Shown: one piece after another, positions 42,209 to 53,061 of the stretch
Layout: each line of letters opens with the position of its first letter
Position numbering within the stretch: position 1 is the first letter of the stretch
DNA from: Ruegeria sp. A3M17
GTDB taxonomy: Bacteria; Pseudomonadota; Alphaproteobacteria; Rhodobacterales; Rhodobacteraceae
Direction of reading: 5' to 3'
Assembly (NCBI RefSeq): GCF_003318255.1
Contig: NZ_QOCF01000007.1
Coordinates: 229,610-293,609 of the forward strand
DNA: 64,000 nt
Program-made: the position numbers and the translations under genes
The notes under the pieces: generated by a model
Told to the model about the DNA's origin: nothing
Database searches by the model: none
Seen by the model: only the letters and a program-made list of their open reading frames with translations

Positions 42209-42660
42209 ACCGGCAAGACCTCCTCGCTTTTCACCCTCGCGATATGCATCAGGGCTTCAATATCCGCGATATGCGGCAGGGTCAGAATGCGGTCGCGGTA
42301 GAGTTGCTGGTAGTGTGACATGTCCCTGGCAATCACCGACAGGCGCACATCCACCCTGCCCAGAAATGTCTGCAATTCGATCACCTCGGGCACCTGCCGG
42401 GCGGCGGCAGTAAATTCGTCAAACGCGCGCGATTGCGTCTTGTCCAGCGTGACCCGCAGCGAAACCTCGACCGCGTACCCAAGCGCCGCCCAGTCGATCA
42501 CGGCCTCTTGCCCCTGAATTATCCCGGCGGCCTGCATCTTTTCGATCCGGCGCCAACAGACACCCTGGCTGATACGGCAACGTTCGGCCAGTTCCGCGGC
42601 AGTCAGGCTGGGATCGGACTGAAAGTGGCGCAGGATTCGACGGTCTAAGTCATCAAGCAT
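42205..42660 (-). CDS. Lrp/AsnC-family regulator (first of a tandem pair)
   Basis: A 151-residue Lrp/AsnC protein. The helix-turn-helix (LDRRILRHFQSDPSLTAAELAERCRISQGVCWRRIEKMQ) and RAM domain (about 60-140, VSLRVTLDKTQSRAFDEF … DMSHYQQLYRDRILTLPHI) are complete. It is similar in length and layout to the following paralogue but clearly diverged in sequence. It starts 133 bp from the divergent ilvC in an AT-rich interval, the likely binding region. Ligand unknown. Confidence 0.88.
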   Translation of the reverse strand: MLDDLDRRILRHFQSDPSLTAAELAERCRISQGVCWRRIEKMQAAGIIQGQEAVIDWAALGYAVEVSLRVTLDKTQSRAFDEFTAAARQVPEVIELQTFLGRVDVRLSVIARDMSHYQQLYRDRILTLPHIADIEALMHIARVKSEEVLPV

Positions 42661-42774
42661 GATTTCTTCATATTTTCTGTATTACACGAATTATTCTTCA
42701 TCTTTTTCACAAATACTCAAGTGCAACCCTATCGCCAATACGACATCTGGCAGGTAAAACCCTCGGCAATCTAA

Positions 42775-43815
<1,041 letters not shown>

Positions 43816-43832
43816 TCCTACCAAGTGAATGC

Positions 43833-43865
43833 AAAAGGGCGGCCTGATGGGCCGCCCTTTTTTTT
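43833..43865 (+). terminator. Intrinsic terminator after ilvC
   Basis: AAAAGGGCGGCC-TGAT-GGGCCGCCC followed by eight T's, starting 18 bp past the ilvC stop. Confidence 0.95.
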
Positions 43866-43888
43866 CCAAGCCCCAAGGCGAGCCGAAG

Positions 43889-44791
43889 ATGGTCCAGCAC
43901 CCCACATCCCGCGATTGGAGCGGTGTTATTGCTCTCGGCCTGATCTGGGGCGGGACGTTCATGATCGTTGCCATGGCGTTGGAAGGGTATGGGCCTATCA
44001 CAGTCGCCACCGCGCGAACCACGCTGGGTGCCGTGATGTTGCTGGGGTTGATGGCGATAACAAACCGCAAGCTACCGTCCGGATCCGCCGCCCTTTGGAC
44101 CTCGATCATTGTGATCGGTATCCTGTCGTCCGCCCTACCCTTTGTTCTGCTGAGCTGGGGACAGCAATACGTACCCTCGGCCTTCGCCGGTCTGTCCATG
44201 GCCGCGATTCCGCTGATGGTGCTGCCGCTGGCGCATTTCTTTTCGGACGAGCCCTTGAACCTCAGGCGATTGGTGGGCGTGACCCTCGGGTTTTGTGGCG
44301 CTTTGGTGCTGATCGGTCCCGGTTTGACGCAACTCGGCCAGGGGTCAGAACCTCTGGCGCAGCTGGCCTGCATCGGAGCCGCTTTGTGCTATTCCTTTGC
44401 GTCGATCTTCACCCGGCAGTGCCCGCCCATTGATCCGGTGGTTCTGGCCGCCCTGACCCTGCTGGTCGGCGCAGTAATCCTGCTGCCGATCATGTTCGTG
44501 ACTGAAGGCGTCCCGACATGGGAAGGTAACCGCCCAAGCATTGCCATCATCGTTTTGGGATTGGTCCCTACGGCATTCGCCACATTGCTGCGTGTTTCCG
44601 TCATTCGCAGTGCGGGATCCGTGTTCATGACACTCGTGAACTACCAAGTGCCAATCTGGTCGATGGTGTTCGGCGCATGGATTTTGTCCGAGGCGTTGCC
44701 GCTGCGCTTTTTCGTGGCACTGGCTATGATCCTGACCGGGCTGGCCATCAGTCAGTGGTTCAGCCTGCGAAAGATGCTGACCGGGCGCTAG
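43889..44791 (+). CDS. DMT-superfamily transporter (EamA)
   Basis: A 300-residue membrane protein with ten predicted helices forming two EamA repeats (about residues 12-140 and 155-290). The first repeat begins [22 protein letters not shown], and the second contains [17 protein letters not shown]. It would export or exchange amino acids or other small metabolites in the cytoplasmic membrane; substrate unknown. The start at 43889 (MVQHPTS) is chosen because the frame further upstream overlaps the ilvC terminator. Its last four bases overlap the end of the convergent glmM gene. Confidence 0.88.
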   Translation: MVQHPTSRDWSGVIALGLIWGGTFMIVAMALEGYGPITVATARTTLGAVMLLGLMAITNRKLPSGSAALWTSIIVIGILSSALPFVLLSWGQQYVPSAFAGLSMAAIPLMVLPLAHFFSDEPLNLRRLVGVTLGFCGALVLIGPGLTQLGQGSEPLAQLACIGAALCYSFASIFTRQCPPIDPVVLAALTLLVGAVILLPIMFVTEGVPTWEGNRPSIAIIVLGLVPTAFATLLRVSVIRSAGSVFMTLVNYQVPIWSMVFGAWILSEALPLRFFVALAMILTGLAISQWFSLRKMLTGR

Positions 44792-46131
44792 CCTGTGACG
44801 GCCTCGACCTCGGCAACGATGCCGTCGACAACCTGGGTCAACAGCGCGTCATCTTCACATTCCGCCATGACGCGGATCAGAGGTTCGGTACCCGATTTGC
44901 GGATCAGCAACCGCCCTTGCCCGTTCAGCCGCGCCTCAGCGTCAGATATGGCGGCCTGGACATTGGCAGCCTCAAGCGGGGCTTGTCCTTCGCCATAGCG
45001 CACGTTCTTCAGCATTTGCGGTACGGTTTCGAACTGCACCGACAATTCCGATGCTTTGCGACCCGTATGAACCATCTCTGCCAGGAATTGGAGGCCCGCC
45101 ATCAGGCCGTCACCTGTGGTCGCGTAATCGCTCATGACGATGTGGCCTGATTGTTCGCCGCCCAAGTTGAACCCGCCTTCGCGCATGCGTTCAACGACAT
45201 AGCGGTCTCCGACGCCAGTACGCTCCAGACGCAGACCATGGCTTTCAAGATGACGTTCCAGGCCAAGGTTCGACATCACCGTTGCAACCAGCGCGCCGCC
45301 TTTCAGGCGGTCTGCCTCGGCCCAACTGGTCGCCAAAAGCGCCATCAACTGATCGCCATCCGCGACTTGGCCATTCTCGTCGATCATAACGACGCGATCG
45401 GCGTCACCGTCCAGACAAATCCCGACATCTGCACCATGGGCCACGACGGTTTCAGCAGCCATCTGCGGTTTGGTCGAGCCACAGTTGAGGTTGATATTCT
45501 TACCATTCGGCGTGATGCCGACCGGGATCACTTCGGCACCCAGTTCCCACAAAACCTCGGGCGCCGTGCGGTGCGCGGCCCCATTGGCGCAATCGACTAC
45601 AACTTTTAGCCCGTCCAGCCGCAGGTCACGCGACAGCGAGGATTTGACGCGCTCGCCATATCGGAACCGAGCATCATCCACCCGTCTGGCACGGCCGATA
45701 TTCTGGGCCTGCGCAGGTTTGACACCTTCTTCGATCAGCCTTTCAATCTCGAGTTCCGCCTGATCAGACAGCTTGTATCCGTCAGGGCCAAAGAACTTGA
45801 TACCATTGTCTTCGGCCGGGTTATGGCTGGCCGAAATCATGACTCCCAGATCGGCGCGCATCGACCGTGTCATCAAGCCGACAGCGGGCGTCGGAACCGG
45901 CCCAAGCAGCAACACGTTCATCCCGGTCGAGGTCAATCCGGCCGTCAGGGCGTTTTCCACCATATAACCGGACAGGCGCGTATCCTTACCGATCACAACG
46001 CGGTGGACGTCGGATTGATCGCGGCGGAAGTAACGGCCAGCGGCGGCCCCGATGCGCAATGCCATTTCAGCCGTGATTGGATGGGTATTGGCGGTACCCC
46101 GCACCCCATCGGTTCCGAACAGCTTGCGCAT
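44788..46131 (-). CDS. glmM: Phosphoglucosamine mutase
   Basis: A 447-residue GlmM. The N-terminal [12 protein letters not shown], the active-site loop [17 protein letters not shown] carrying the phosphorylated serine, the Mg site [13 protein letters not shown] and the C-terminal sugar-phosphate loop [12 protein letters not shown] are all present. It interconverts glucosamine-6-phosphate and glucosamine-1-phosphate on the way to UDP-GlcNAc for peptidoglycan and LPS. Downstream of folP (34 bp) on the same strand, an order common in bacteria (folB-folP-glmM). Full length and intact. Confidence 0.96.
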   Translation of the reverse strand: MRKLFGTDGVRGTANTHPITAEMALRIGAAAGRYFRRDQSDVHRVVIGKDTRLSGYMVENALTAGLTSTGMNVLLLGPVPTPAVGLMTRSMRADLGVMISASHNPAEDNGIKFFGPDGYKLSDQAELEIERLIEEGVKPAQAQNIGRARRVDDARFRYGERVKSSLSRDLRLDGLKVVVDCANGAAHRTAPEVLWELGAEVIPVGITPNGKNINLNCGSTKPQMAAETVVAHGADVGICLDGDADRVVMIDENGQVADGDQLMALLATSWAEADRLKGGALVATVMSNLGLERHLESHGLRLERTGVGDRYVVERMREGGFNLGGEQSGHIVMSDYATTGDGLMAGLQFLAEMVHTGRKASELSVQFETVPQMLKNVRYGEGQAPLEAANVQAAISDAEARLNGQGRLLIRKSGTEPLIRVMAECEDDALLTQVVDGIVAEVEAVTG

Positions 46132-46165
46132 AATGTCACTCCGTCATTTCTTGCCTGCCTCCGGC

Positions 46166-47164
46166 TTACCGGACGGCGGCCCAAAGGCGCAAGGCCTGAG
46201 CGGTTTCTGCAACATCGTGCACGCGCAGAATCTGAACGCCTTGTGACAATCCAGCCAACCCGACGGCGATTGATCCCGGCGCGCGGGCGTCCTTGCGCGG
46301 CTCTTTGCCAATCTGCCCAATAATACCTTTTCGGGACACGCCCAACAGGATCGGGCAACCCAAACCGTGAAACAGACTGATCCCCTTCAACAAGGTCAGG
46401 TTGTGTGCCTCGGTCTTGCCAAACCCTATGCCCGGATCAACGATGATCTGATCCCGATCCAACCCGAGGTTTTCGAGACGATCCACCTGCCCTTCAAGGA
46501 AATCGTAGACATCCAGCAGAACGTCGTCATAGGTCGGATTGTCCTGCATCGTGCCCGGATCGCCCTGCATGTGCATCACACAAACCGGAGCGCCAACTTT
46601 TGCACAAAACGGTGCCAGCTGCGGATCAAAGGTAAAGCCGGTTACGTCGTTGATCAGCCCTGCTCCGGCCTCCCACGCTGCTTTGGCGACGGCGGTTTTG
46701 CGCGTATCGATGGATATCAACGCTTCAGTGCGGGATTTGATGGCTTCGATCAGGGGGCGGGTCCGGGCGATCTCTTCATCTTCGGGCACGAAAGTTGCTC
46801 CGGGTCGGGTCGATTCGCCGCCGATATCCAGAATGGTTGCGTCTTGTGACACCATCTGTTCAGCCGCAGATTGGGCCGCGCTGACCGAATTGTGCACTCC
46901 GCCATCCGAAAAACTGTCCGGAGTTGCATTCAGAATGCCCATAATGTGCGGGCGACCCATGGCAAGGCCGGCGACATCGGCACGCGGACGCGTCAGACGG
47001 TCCAGTGCATCGTCTGGCACATCCTGCACGGCAATGACCCTTGGGGGCTCTTCACGGCCTAACCGTTCGACATGGGTAAACCACAGCGGTTGGCCGGCAA
47101 TTGGGACGGCCCCCGAAGGACGGTTCGGACCATGTTGAACCAGAGGTCGAAAATACGCGGTCAC
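46166..47164 (-). CDS. folP: Dihydropteroate synthase
   Basis: A 332-residue DHPS. The core (from about residue 70) has IMGILNATPDSFSDGG, DIGGESTRPGA, DVTGF, VCVMHMQGDP, DPGIGFGKT and the final RVHDV, the complete pterin and sulfa-site set. It condenses pABA with the pterin pyrophosphate. The first ~65 residues are an N-terminal extension usual in Rhodobacteraceae. It begins with GTG inside a GTGA overlap with the folB stop, so translation is coupled. Part of the folB-folP-glmM group. Confidence 0.96.
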   Translation of the reverse strand: MTAYFRPLVQHGPNRPSGAVPIAGQPLWFTHVERLGREEPPRVIAVQDVPDDALDRLTRPRADVAGLAMGRPHIMGILNATPDSFSDGGVHNSVSAAQSAAEQMVSQDATILDIGGESTRPGATFVPEDEEIARTRPLIEAIKSRTEALISIDTRKTAVAKAAWEAGAGLINDVTGFTFDPQLAPFCAKVGAPVCVMHMQGDPGTMQDNPTYDDVLLDVYDFLEGQVDRLENLGLDRDQIIVDPGIGFGKTEAHNLTLLKGISLFHGLGCPILLGVSRKGIIGQIGKEPRKDARAPGSIAVGLAGLSQGVQILRVHDVAETAQALRLWAAVR

Positions 47165-48081
47165 AGTTGCGCCTGATCCACCGAGATCGCACGCAATGGG
47201 GTTTCAGGGGCGTCGGGCAGCGCGCCGCCGATCACCATCATCTCGCTCGCCTCAAAAGTAGCGGCAAACCATGCCGCCAACGCGACCGCATCCGAAGGTG
47301 CCGCCGATTGGCCATCAACAGCATCCAGTACGATTTTTGAGGGTGCCCAGACGCAAATCTGGCCGTTCTTCATGGCCCAATCCAGCTCGGTCCGGGTTGA
47401 AACAACAACGCAGCGGTGATCACGGGCAGCCAAAACCCAGGCGTTCTGTTCAATCGCCAACAGATCAATTCGGCGTTGGGTCATTGCGTGGCCAGTCTGT
47501 GAAACCGGCATATCCGCCGCACCGACGCACAGGATTAGGGGCCGTTCGCGGTTTTCCAACTGATCGATCCACCCGGTCAGATTGGACGAGGCAATGGCCT
47601 CGTTCGACAGGAAAGCCAGTCGGGGATGCGGGCGCTCTTCCTCTACGACGTCGTGGTGAGCCTTGTCTTTTCCGCGCACGATCTCGACACCCAAAGCGCC
47701 AGGACCACGATCCAACTTTTCTATTCTGACAAAAGCCCTTACGGCCTGCGGTTCAAGTAAAATTCGTTCAGCCACCCGGTCTGCCAAAGTCTCAAGCAGG
47801 TTAAGACGTTCCGCCGCAAGCTCATACGCGATCGCCTCAGTCACCCGGTCATAGGACAGGATGCGATCCACGTCATCGTCGATGGGATCGGTCAGCGGGC
47901 GAACCTCGACCACGATATTGAAACAGATACGCTGGGTCGTTCCACGCTCGGCCTGAAACGCGCCGATTTCAACCTCGACGATATGGTCGCGCAGAGAAAT
48001 ACGATCCAACGGCCCCCGGGCAGCGGTCGCTTCGGACCGCTCGGACGGGTGCGCAAAGGCAAGACGGATTTCAGAGCTCAT
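47161..48081 (-). CDS. folB: Dihydroneopterin aldolase with unassigned C-terminal domain
   Basis: A 306-residue protein. Residues ~25-140 are FolB: DRISLRDHIVEVEIGAFQAERGTTQRICFNI, ILSYDRVTEAI, LLETLADRVAERIL, and VRIEKLDRGPGALGVEIVR. It turns dihydroneopterin into hydroxymethyl-dihydropterin for folate. The remaining ~160 residues (from about NLTGWIDQLENRERPLILCVGAADMPV to the end) are not part of standard FolB, which is ~120 residues. I do not recognise this domain, though long FolB forms occur in relatives. No folK is visible nearby. Overlaps folP by four bases. Confidence 0.85.
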   Translation of the reverse strand: MSSEIRLAFAHPSERSEATAARGPLDRISLRDHIVEVEIGAFQAERGTTQRICFNIVVEVRPLTDPIDDDVDRILSYDRVTEAIAYELAAERLNLLETLADRVAERILLEPQAVRAFVRIEKLDRGPGALGVEIVRGKDKAHHDVVEEERPHPRLAFLSNEAIASSNLTGWIDQLENRERPLILCVGAADMPVSQTGHAMTQRRIDLLAIEQNAWVLAARDHRCVVVSTRTELDWAMKNGQICVWAPSKIVLDAVDGQSAAPSDAVALAAWFAATFEASEMMVIGGALPDAPETPLRAISVDQAQL

Positions 48082-48184
48082 ACAGGCGGACCTTTTCGGG
48101 CTTTGTGGACGTATTTGCCCAAAATAAACGATGCGCGGGCGTATAACACCGCAACATGCGTCTTTCCAGCCATCGAATGCGGCG

Positions 48185-49555
48185 TCAGGTGACGCGAAAC
48201 CAGCTCATCATGCCCGAGGCCGCATGCCCCAGCATATGGCAATGCAGCAGCCAATCGCCTGGATTATCTGTGACCAGCGCGATTTGACGGATCTGGCCCC
48301 GGTCCACCAGCACAGTATCGCGCCACGGCCCCAAATTGCCATCCGGCAGGATGAGCCGGAAGTGGTGGCCGTGCAGATGCATAGCATGTGCAAAGACAGT
48401 TTCGTTCACAAACTCGATCCGGTGCACTTGACCCAAACGCGCATCCAGAAACGGATCCTTGGGTCTTTCCGCGTATCCGTTCAACGCCCAGAATCGGCCC
48501 AGTTGAGCCAGCTCACGGCCTGTCAGGTCCTGATCACCAAGCTTGGCCCCTTCCAGCCATCGCATTGCACCGCCCTGCAGAGACATGCGATGCAGCGGTG
48601 CCTGATCATACTGAAATTCAGGCATATTGTTCGCAGGCAATGGCTTAATGCCCTGCCTTTGCGATGTGGACGTTTCGAACACTGGAAAGCGCACAAGACC
48701 ATAGCCGCCATCCCGCTCGATACTGGCGAGACCCGCGACATCCCCGGACGCGGACGTCACATCCACGACAAGATCCGCCCGTTGTGCGGGCGCAAGTGGG
48801 AAGCTGTCCTCTATAGGCAATGGAACTGCCAGCGGCATGCCATCCAGTGCCACGATCCAACCCGCCAGCCCGTCCAACGCCAAATCAAATATCCGAGCAT
48901 TCGATGCATTGATCAGACGCAATCGCAATCGTTCCCCCGATCCAACAGTGTAAGCCGGATCGAAACCGCCATTGACGGACACCAGATTACCTAGCCGCCC
49001 TGCATGGCTAAGGTCGTGCCCATTGTCAAAATCGTCCACGATATGCGCAGTTTCAGGGTCCAGCCGCCAGTCGTCCAGCATCAGCGTCAGATCCTGATCA
49101 ACATCCGGCGGGCTAGATTCTTCAACGATCAGGGGCCCATAGAGGCCTCGGGCGACCTGTTCGGTAGACCGGTTATGCGAATGATACCAATAGGTTCCTG
49201 CATCGGGTGCAACAAAGTCATAGTCGAAGGATTGGCCCGTCTCGACCGCGCCCTGCGTCAACCCGGGCACGCCATCCATTGCGTTGTCGATCCGAATCCC
49301 GTGCCAATGCACTGCCGTCGGTTGAGACAGGTCGTTTATCAGCTTGCGACTAACGCGCCCGCCCTGAGGCAATCGGATGTCGACACCGGGAACGCGACCG
49401 CCATAGGTCCAAACCGGCGTAACTGGATATCCGTCAGGTGCAATCTGTTGCACCGCTTCTTGCGCGATCAGATCAGAGCTGACCGCATGAGCCCCCTTTG
49501 GCAGCAGGGCAAGCGCGGTCGAAATTTGCAGAAACCGTCTGCGGGAAAACATCAT
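48185..49555 (-). CDS. Multicopper oxidase (CueO/laccase-like)
   Basis: A 456-residue three-domain multicopper oxidase. A twin-arginine-type signal (SRRRFLQISTALALLPKGAHA) points to folded export to the periplasm. The copper ligands are HWHG (about residue 80), YWYHSHNR, HAMHLHGHHF and the T1/T2-T3 motif WLLHCHMLGHAASGMMSW. It couples oxidation of a substrate to oxygen reduction. The T1 axial position is methionine, as in CueO-type enzymes, but no methionine-rich insert or copper-resistance neighbours are seen, so cuprous oxidation is only one possibility. It stands alone between folB and the SleB-type hydrolase. Confidence 0.9.
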   Translation of the reverse strand: MMFSRRRFLQISTALALLPKGAHAVSSDLIAQEAVQQIAPDGYPVTPVWTYGGRVPGVDIRLPQGGRVSRKLINDLSQPTAVHWHGIRIDNAMDGVPGLTQGAVETGQSFDYDFVAPDAGTYWYHSHNRSTEQVARGLYGPLIVEESSPPDVDQDLTLMLDDWRLDPETAHIVDDFDNGHDLSHAGRLGNLVSVNGGFDPAYTVGSGERLRLRLINASNARIFDLALDGLAGWIVALDGMPLAVPLPIEDSFPLAPAQRADLVVDVTSASGDVAGLASIERDGGYGLVRFPVFETSTSQRQGIKPLPANNMPEFQYDQAPLHRMSLQGGAMRWLEGAKLGDQDLTGRELAQLGRFWALNGYAERPKDPFLDARLGQVHRIEFVNETVFAHAMHLHGHHFRLILPDGNLGPWRDTVLVDRGQIRQIALVTDNPGDWLLHCHMLGHAASGMMSWFRVT

Positions 49556-49628
49556 GGCGGACCTCCTGGCCCGCTACATAAGGCAGAAAACGCCCCGCGC
49601 CATCAAGGTTCCAGCGCGGGTGCGTCAA

Positions 49629-50270
49629 TCAGTTGCTCGCGGTCCGATAGTTGTGGCGGTAGAAAATGTGAACGCCGATCCGGGCCGTTTCTTTGTAGAC
49701 GCGCGACCATGACGGGCGCACCGCCTTGGTGTGGTAATGGGTCGCCCCTTCGGTCAGACCGACGCCAACGCCGTCGATTGCCGCGCGGGCAACCTTGGAC
49801 ACGCGCTCATAGGCTCTTTTCTCGCTGATCACTTCCTTGTGCCCATCGCAGGTGTAGGTGAACTGGCATTGATATTTCTTGCCCGTTCCCTGCTTGATCA
49901 CTCCGCACAGCGAATTCGGAAAGCGGCTGCTTTTCACCCGATTCAGGATTACTTCGGCCACGGCAAACTGACCGCGAACGCTTTCACCGCGCGCTTCAAA
50001 GTACAGCGCCTCAGCCAGACATTTGAAGTTCTCGTCCCCAGCGGCATTCGGCAACTGATCCAGCCAATCCTTGGAATAGGACACCTGTTGCAGCACCGGC
50101 TCTTTGCGTGGCTTGAACAGACCCAGGTAATCACGGAACTTTTGCCCGGGCAATTCGCTCCGGGTTACAAGTTCGCGTTTGGCAGATTCGGTGGCTTCCC
50201 TCTCGGCGACGGAAACACTCGGCAGCACGGTTGCTGCCAATGTGGCAACAGCCAATATGTATCGTAGCAT
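49629..50270 (-). CDS. SleB-type cell wall hydrolase (secreted)
   Basis: A 213-residue protein with a signal peptide (MLRYILAVATLAATVLPSVSVA). The hydrolase_2/SleB domain (about 80-205) is clear: CLAEALYFEARGESVRGQFAVAEVILNRV with the catalytic Glu, SSRFPNSLCGVIKQG, QFTYTCDG, and GATHYHTKAVRPSW. It cuts peptidoglycan, likely as a lytic or muramidase-like enzyme in growth or remodelling. Non-sporulating alphaproteobacteria usually carry such genes. The start at 50270 matches the signal peptide; the upstream frame does not. No operon partner. Confidence 0.88.
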   Translation of the reverse strand: MLRYILAVATLAATVLPSVSVAEREATESAKRELVTRSELPGQKFRDYLGLFKPRKEPVLQQVSYSKDWLDQLPNAAGDENFKCLAEALYFEARGESVRGQFAVAEVILNRVKSSRFPNSLCGVIKQGTGKKYQCQFTYTCDGHKEVISEKRAYERVSKVARAAIDGVGVGLTEGATHYHTKAVRPSWSRVYKETARIGVHIFYRHNYRTASN

Positions 50271-50456
50271 CAGATAACCTCGCACAGGCACATTCAGCGC
50301 CAGACCCTCCCCCGGCGGGCGCGATGAGGCTCTTACCGAATTCAAACGGCGACGTCCAGTTCTGACGGAAAAGCAAGTGGAAAATCGCCGTTTCGTCAAC
50401 AATATTTGACGACGGCGCTTTCTGTTACCTACTAATTCTAGAGTGCCGCCCTTCTG

Positions 50457-53018
50457 TCAACCCCCAAGTCTGGACGAAATCGCCAGTTGAGCGGCAGCCA
50501 GCCGAGCGACGGGCACCCGGAAGGGCGAACAGGACACATAGTCAAAGCCCAATTCCCGGCAAATGGCGATTGATTCGGGGTTACCGCCATGTTCGCCGCA
50601 GACTGACAATGTCACTTCTGGTTGTGCTTGCCTGCCGCGTTCAGCCCCCAGTTTAAGCAATTCGCCAACTCCGTCCGCATCCAACACATGAAACGGATCT
50701 TCGACAAAGACACCCTGCCGGACATAGGCCGACATGAACCGGCCGGCATCATCGCGGGACAGGCCATAGGTCATCTGCGTCAGGTCGTTTGTTCCGAAAC
50801 TTAAAAACGCGGTTTGTGGCGCGATCTCGGCTGCCCGCAAACAGGCCCGAGGGGTTTCCACCATCACGCCTAGCCGATACTCAAATTCCTGCCCGCGTTC
50901 AGCGGCGACGGCCGCTGCCACGGAATCGATGCGCGCCTTGACCAGCTCGACCTCACGCTTGGCAGATACCAGCGGGATCATCACCTCGGGCACCACCGGC
51001 GCACCATCTTTGCTGGCTTCAAGCGTCGCCTCGAAAATCGCACGCGCCTGCATGTCGTATATTTCGGGAACCGTCACGCCCAGACGCACACCGCGCAAGC
51101 CGAGCATCGGGTTGTATTCGGTCATGGCGTCGACCCTGCGTTCGACATCTGAGACCGGCAGGTCCAGCGCTTCGGCAAGTTCGCGTTGGCCGGTGCGCGT
51201 TGTTGGCAGAAATTCATGCAACGGTGGATCGAACAGGCGGATACAGACAGGCTGCCCCTCCATGATCCGGAAAAGCTGCGCGAAGTCATCGCGTTGCATC
51301 GGCAACAAGCGTTCCAACACCGCTTCGCGACCGGATGAGGTCTGCGCAAAGATCATCTCGCGCATTACGATCAGGCGGCCAGGGTCAAAGAACATATGCT
51401 CGGTCCGGCACAACCCGATCCCTTGCGCCATGAAGTTCCGCGCTGTTTGTGCGTCTGCGGGAGTGTCCGCATTGGCGCGAATTGCAATGTCCCGCTCTGC
51501 GTCAGCCCAGCCCATCAGGGTCTGAAAACAATCATCCAGCGCGGCCTCGAGCATCGTCGGCTTCCCAGCCAACACCTGCCCCGAGCTGCCGTCGATGGTC
51601 AATGTGTCGCCTGTTTTGAATACCCGCCCGTCGGGAGCCATCAGCTGTTTTTTCTTTGTCTGAAACCGCATCTCGGACGCGCCGACGATACACGGCAGAC
51701 CCAAACCCCGGCCAATAACGGCCGCGTGGCTGGTCATGCCGCCCTTTTCCGTCAGGACCGCCACGGCGGCGTGCATACCGCGCACATCTTCCGGAGAGGT
51801 CTCGCGACGCACCAGAATGCACGGCTCCCCCCGCGCAGCGCTGGCTTGTGCCTCGGCCGAGGTGAACACGATCTTACCGGTCGCAGCACCCGGACTGGCG
51901 GCAATTCCGGTGGTCAGGGTGTCCCGTTCCGCATCAGGGTGAACCTGCCGGTGCAACAGCTCGTTCAGGGAATGCGGATCAACCCGCATTACAGCCTCTT
52001 GCGGCGGGATGATCCCGTCTTCCGCAAGCCGTACGGCGATGCGCATCGCCGCGCGTGCGCTGCGTTGAACCCGCACGCCGTCTAAAATGTGAACGTGGCC
52101 GTTTTCGATCACGAACTCGACCTGCATTTCCTCGCGCAGCTTGACCCGCATCAGCGCCGCATGCGTTTTGAGGTCCGCAAAAGCCTTGGGCGCCACCTCC
52201 TCCAGAGACTTTCCGCGCGGGTCCTTTTCCAGGTACAGCGCCGCAACGCCTTCCCCCAGCGCATCCCGTCCCTGACTTTGGCTCAGATACCGGCCGGTTA
52301 TCTGAGGCAATCCAGTGGTCGGATCAATCAGTTGCAGAACACCCGATCCGCATTCTCCCTGCCCTACACCGGGGATCATCTCTTGGATCACCAGACCGAG
52401 CCCAGCATCTGCTGGCGCACCCTTGGCCTGACGTAACAATCGGGCCGAGGTGCCCTCCCATGCGCGTGCCATCGAACGCAGCACGGCAATCAGCTGCTCT
52501 CCGCGATCCTGTGGAAAGGCTTCGTCCGTCTCGTCTTCATAAGCCCGCAGAGATTCCTGCAGCCCCTCACGGCCATCGGCGTCAATCTCGTCAAACACAT
52601 CCGGGTCCAGCCGCGCAACATGAACGGCATAGCTTTGGACAAAGCGCAGATACAACGCAGCCGCGGCCTCAACCCCCATCGAATCCGACAGATCGACATA
52701 GCGCGCGTCATTCATACCTATGTTCAGGATGGCACCCGGGCCGCCCCAATCGGGATCTTCGGAACTGGGCCGGACACACAGCAGCGCGGTATGATCAAAC
52801 TGCTCAAGAACAGCGGCCAAATCCGGCACCTGCCCGTCCGATATCTGATGCACCGCATCAAACGACAACGCGACCGTTCGTGGAACCGGCAGTTCCAGGC
52901 GAACCAGACGTTGCAGACACTTCGCCCGCCCGCCATGCGTGTTGGCGGCAACGGGCGCTTCGGACGTGATGAGTGTGGTATGCGGATTATTCTGCACTGC
53001 GGCACCTTTTGATTTCAC
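50457..53018 (-). CDS. ppdK: Pyruvate, phosphate dikinase
   Basis: An 853-residue PPDK. The ATP-grasp N-terminal region (residues ~20-330), the swivelling domain with the phosphorylated histidine in EKGGMTSHAAVIGRGLGLPCIVG (about 420) and the TIM-barrel PEP domain (GLCRTEHMFF, SFGTNDLTQMTYGLSRDD, and VCGEHGGNPESI with the catalytic Cys) are all present. It interconverts pyruvate + ATP + Pi with PEP + AMP + PPi. The first domain starts without the usual long leader, slightly shorter than the 870-900-residue norm. Forty-three bp follow glyS; the glyS-ppdK order is typical of Roseobacters. Confidence 0.95.
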   Translation of the reverse strand: MKSKGAAVQNNPHTTLITSEAPVAANTHGGRAKCLQRLVRLELPVPRTVALSFDAVHQISDGQVPDLAAVLEQFDHTALLCVRPSSEDPDWGGPGAILNIGMNDARYVDLSDSMGVEAAAALYLRFVQSYAVHVARLDPDVFDEIDADGREGLQESLRAYEDETDEAFPQDRGEQLIAVLRSMARAWEGTSARLLRQAKGAPADAGLGLVIQEMIPGVGQGECGSGVLQLIDPTTGLPQITGRYLSQSQGRDALGEGVAALYLEKDPRGKSLEEVAPKAFADLKTHAALMRVKLREEMQVEFVIENGHVHILDGVRVQRSARAAMRIAVRLAEDGIIPPQEAVMRVDPHSLNELLHRQVHPDAERDTLTTGIAASPGAATGKIVFTSAEAQASAARGEPCILVRRETSPEDVRGMHAAVAVLTEKGGMTSHAAVIGRGLGLPCIVGASEMRFQTKKKQLMAPDGRVFKTGDTLTIDGSSGQVLAGKPTMLEAALDDCFQTLMGWADAERDIAIRANADTPADAQTARNFMAQGIGLCRTEHMFFDPGRLIVMREMIFAQTSSGREAVLERLLPMQRDDFAQLFRIMEGQPVCIRLFDPPLHEFLPTTRTGQRELAEALDLPVSDVERRVDAMTEYNPMLGLRGVRLGVTVPEIYDMQARAIFEATLEASKDGAPVVPEVMIPLVSAKREVELVKARIDSVAAAVAAERGQEFEYRLGVMVETPRACLRAAEIAPQTAFLSFGTNDLTQMTYGLSRDDAGRFMSAYVRQGVFVEDPFHVLDADGVGELLKLGAERGRQAQPEVTLSVCGEHGGNPESIAICRELGFDYVSCSPFRVPVARLAAAQLAISSRLGG

Positions 53019-53061
53019 CGCAGCATAAGCCCCTGCACCAATGGCGCAAGGGCGTTCTGGA

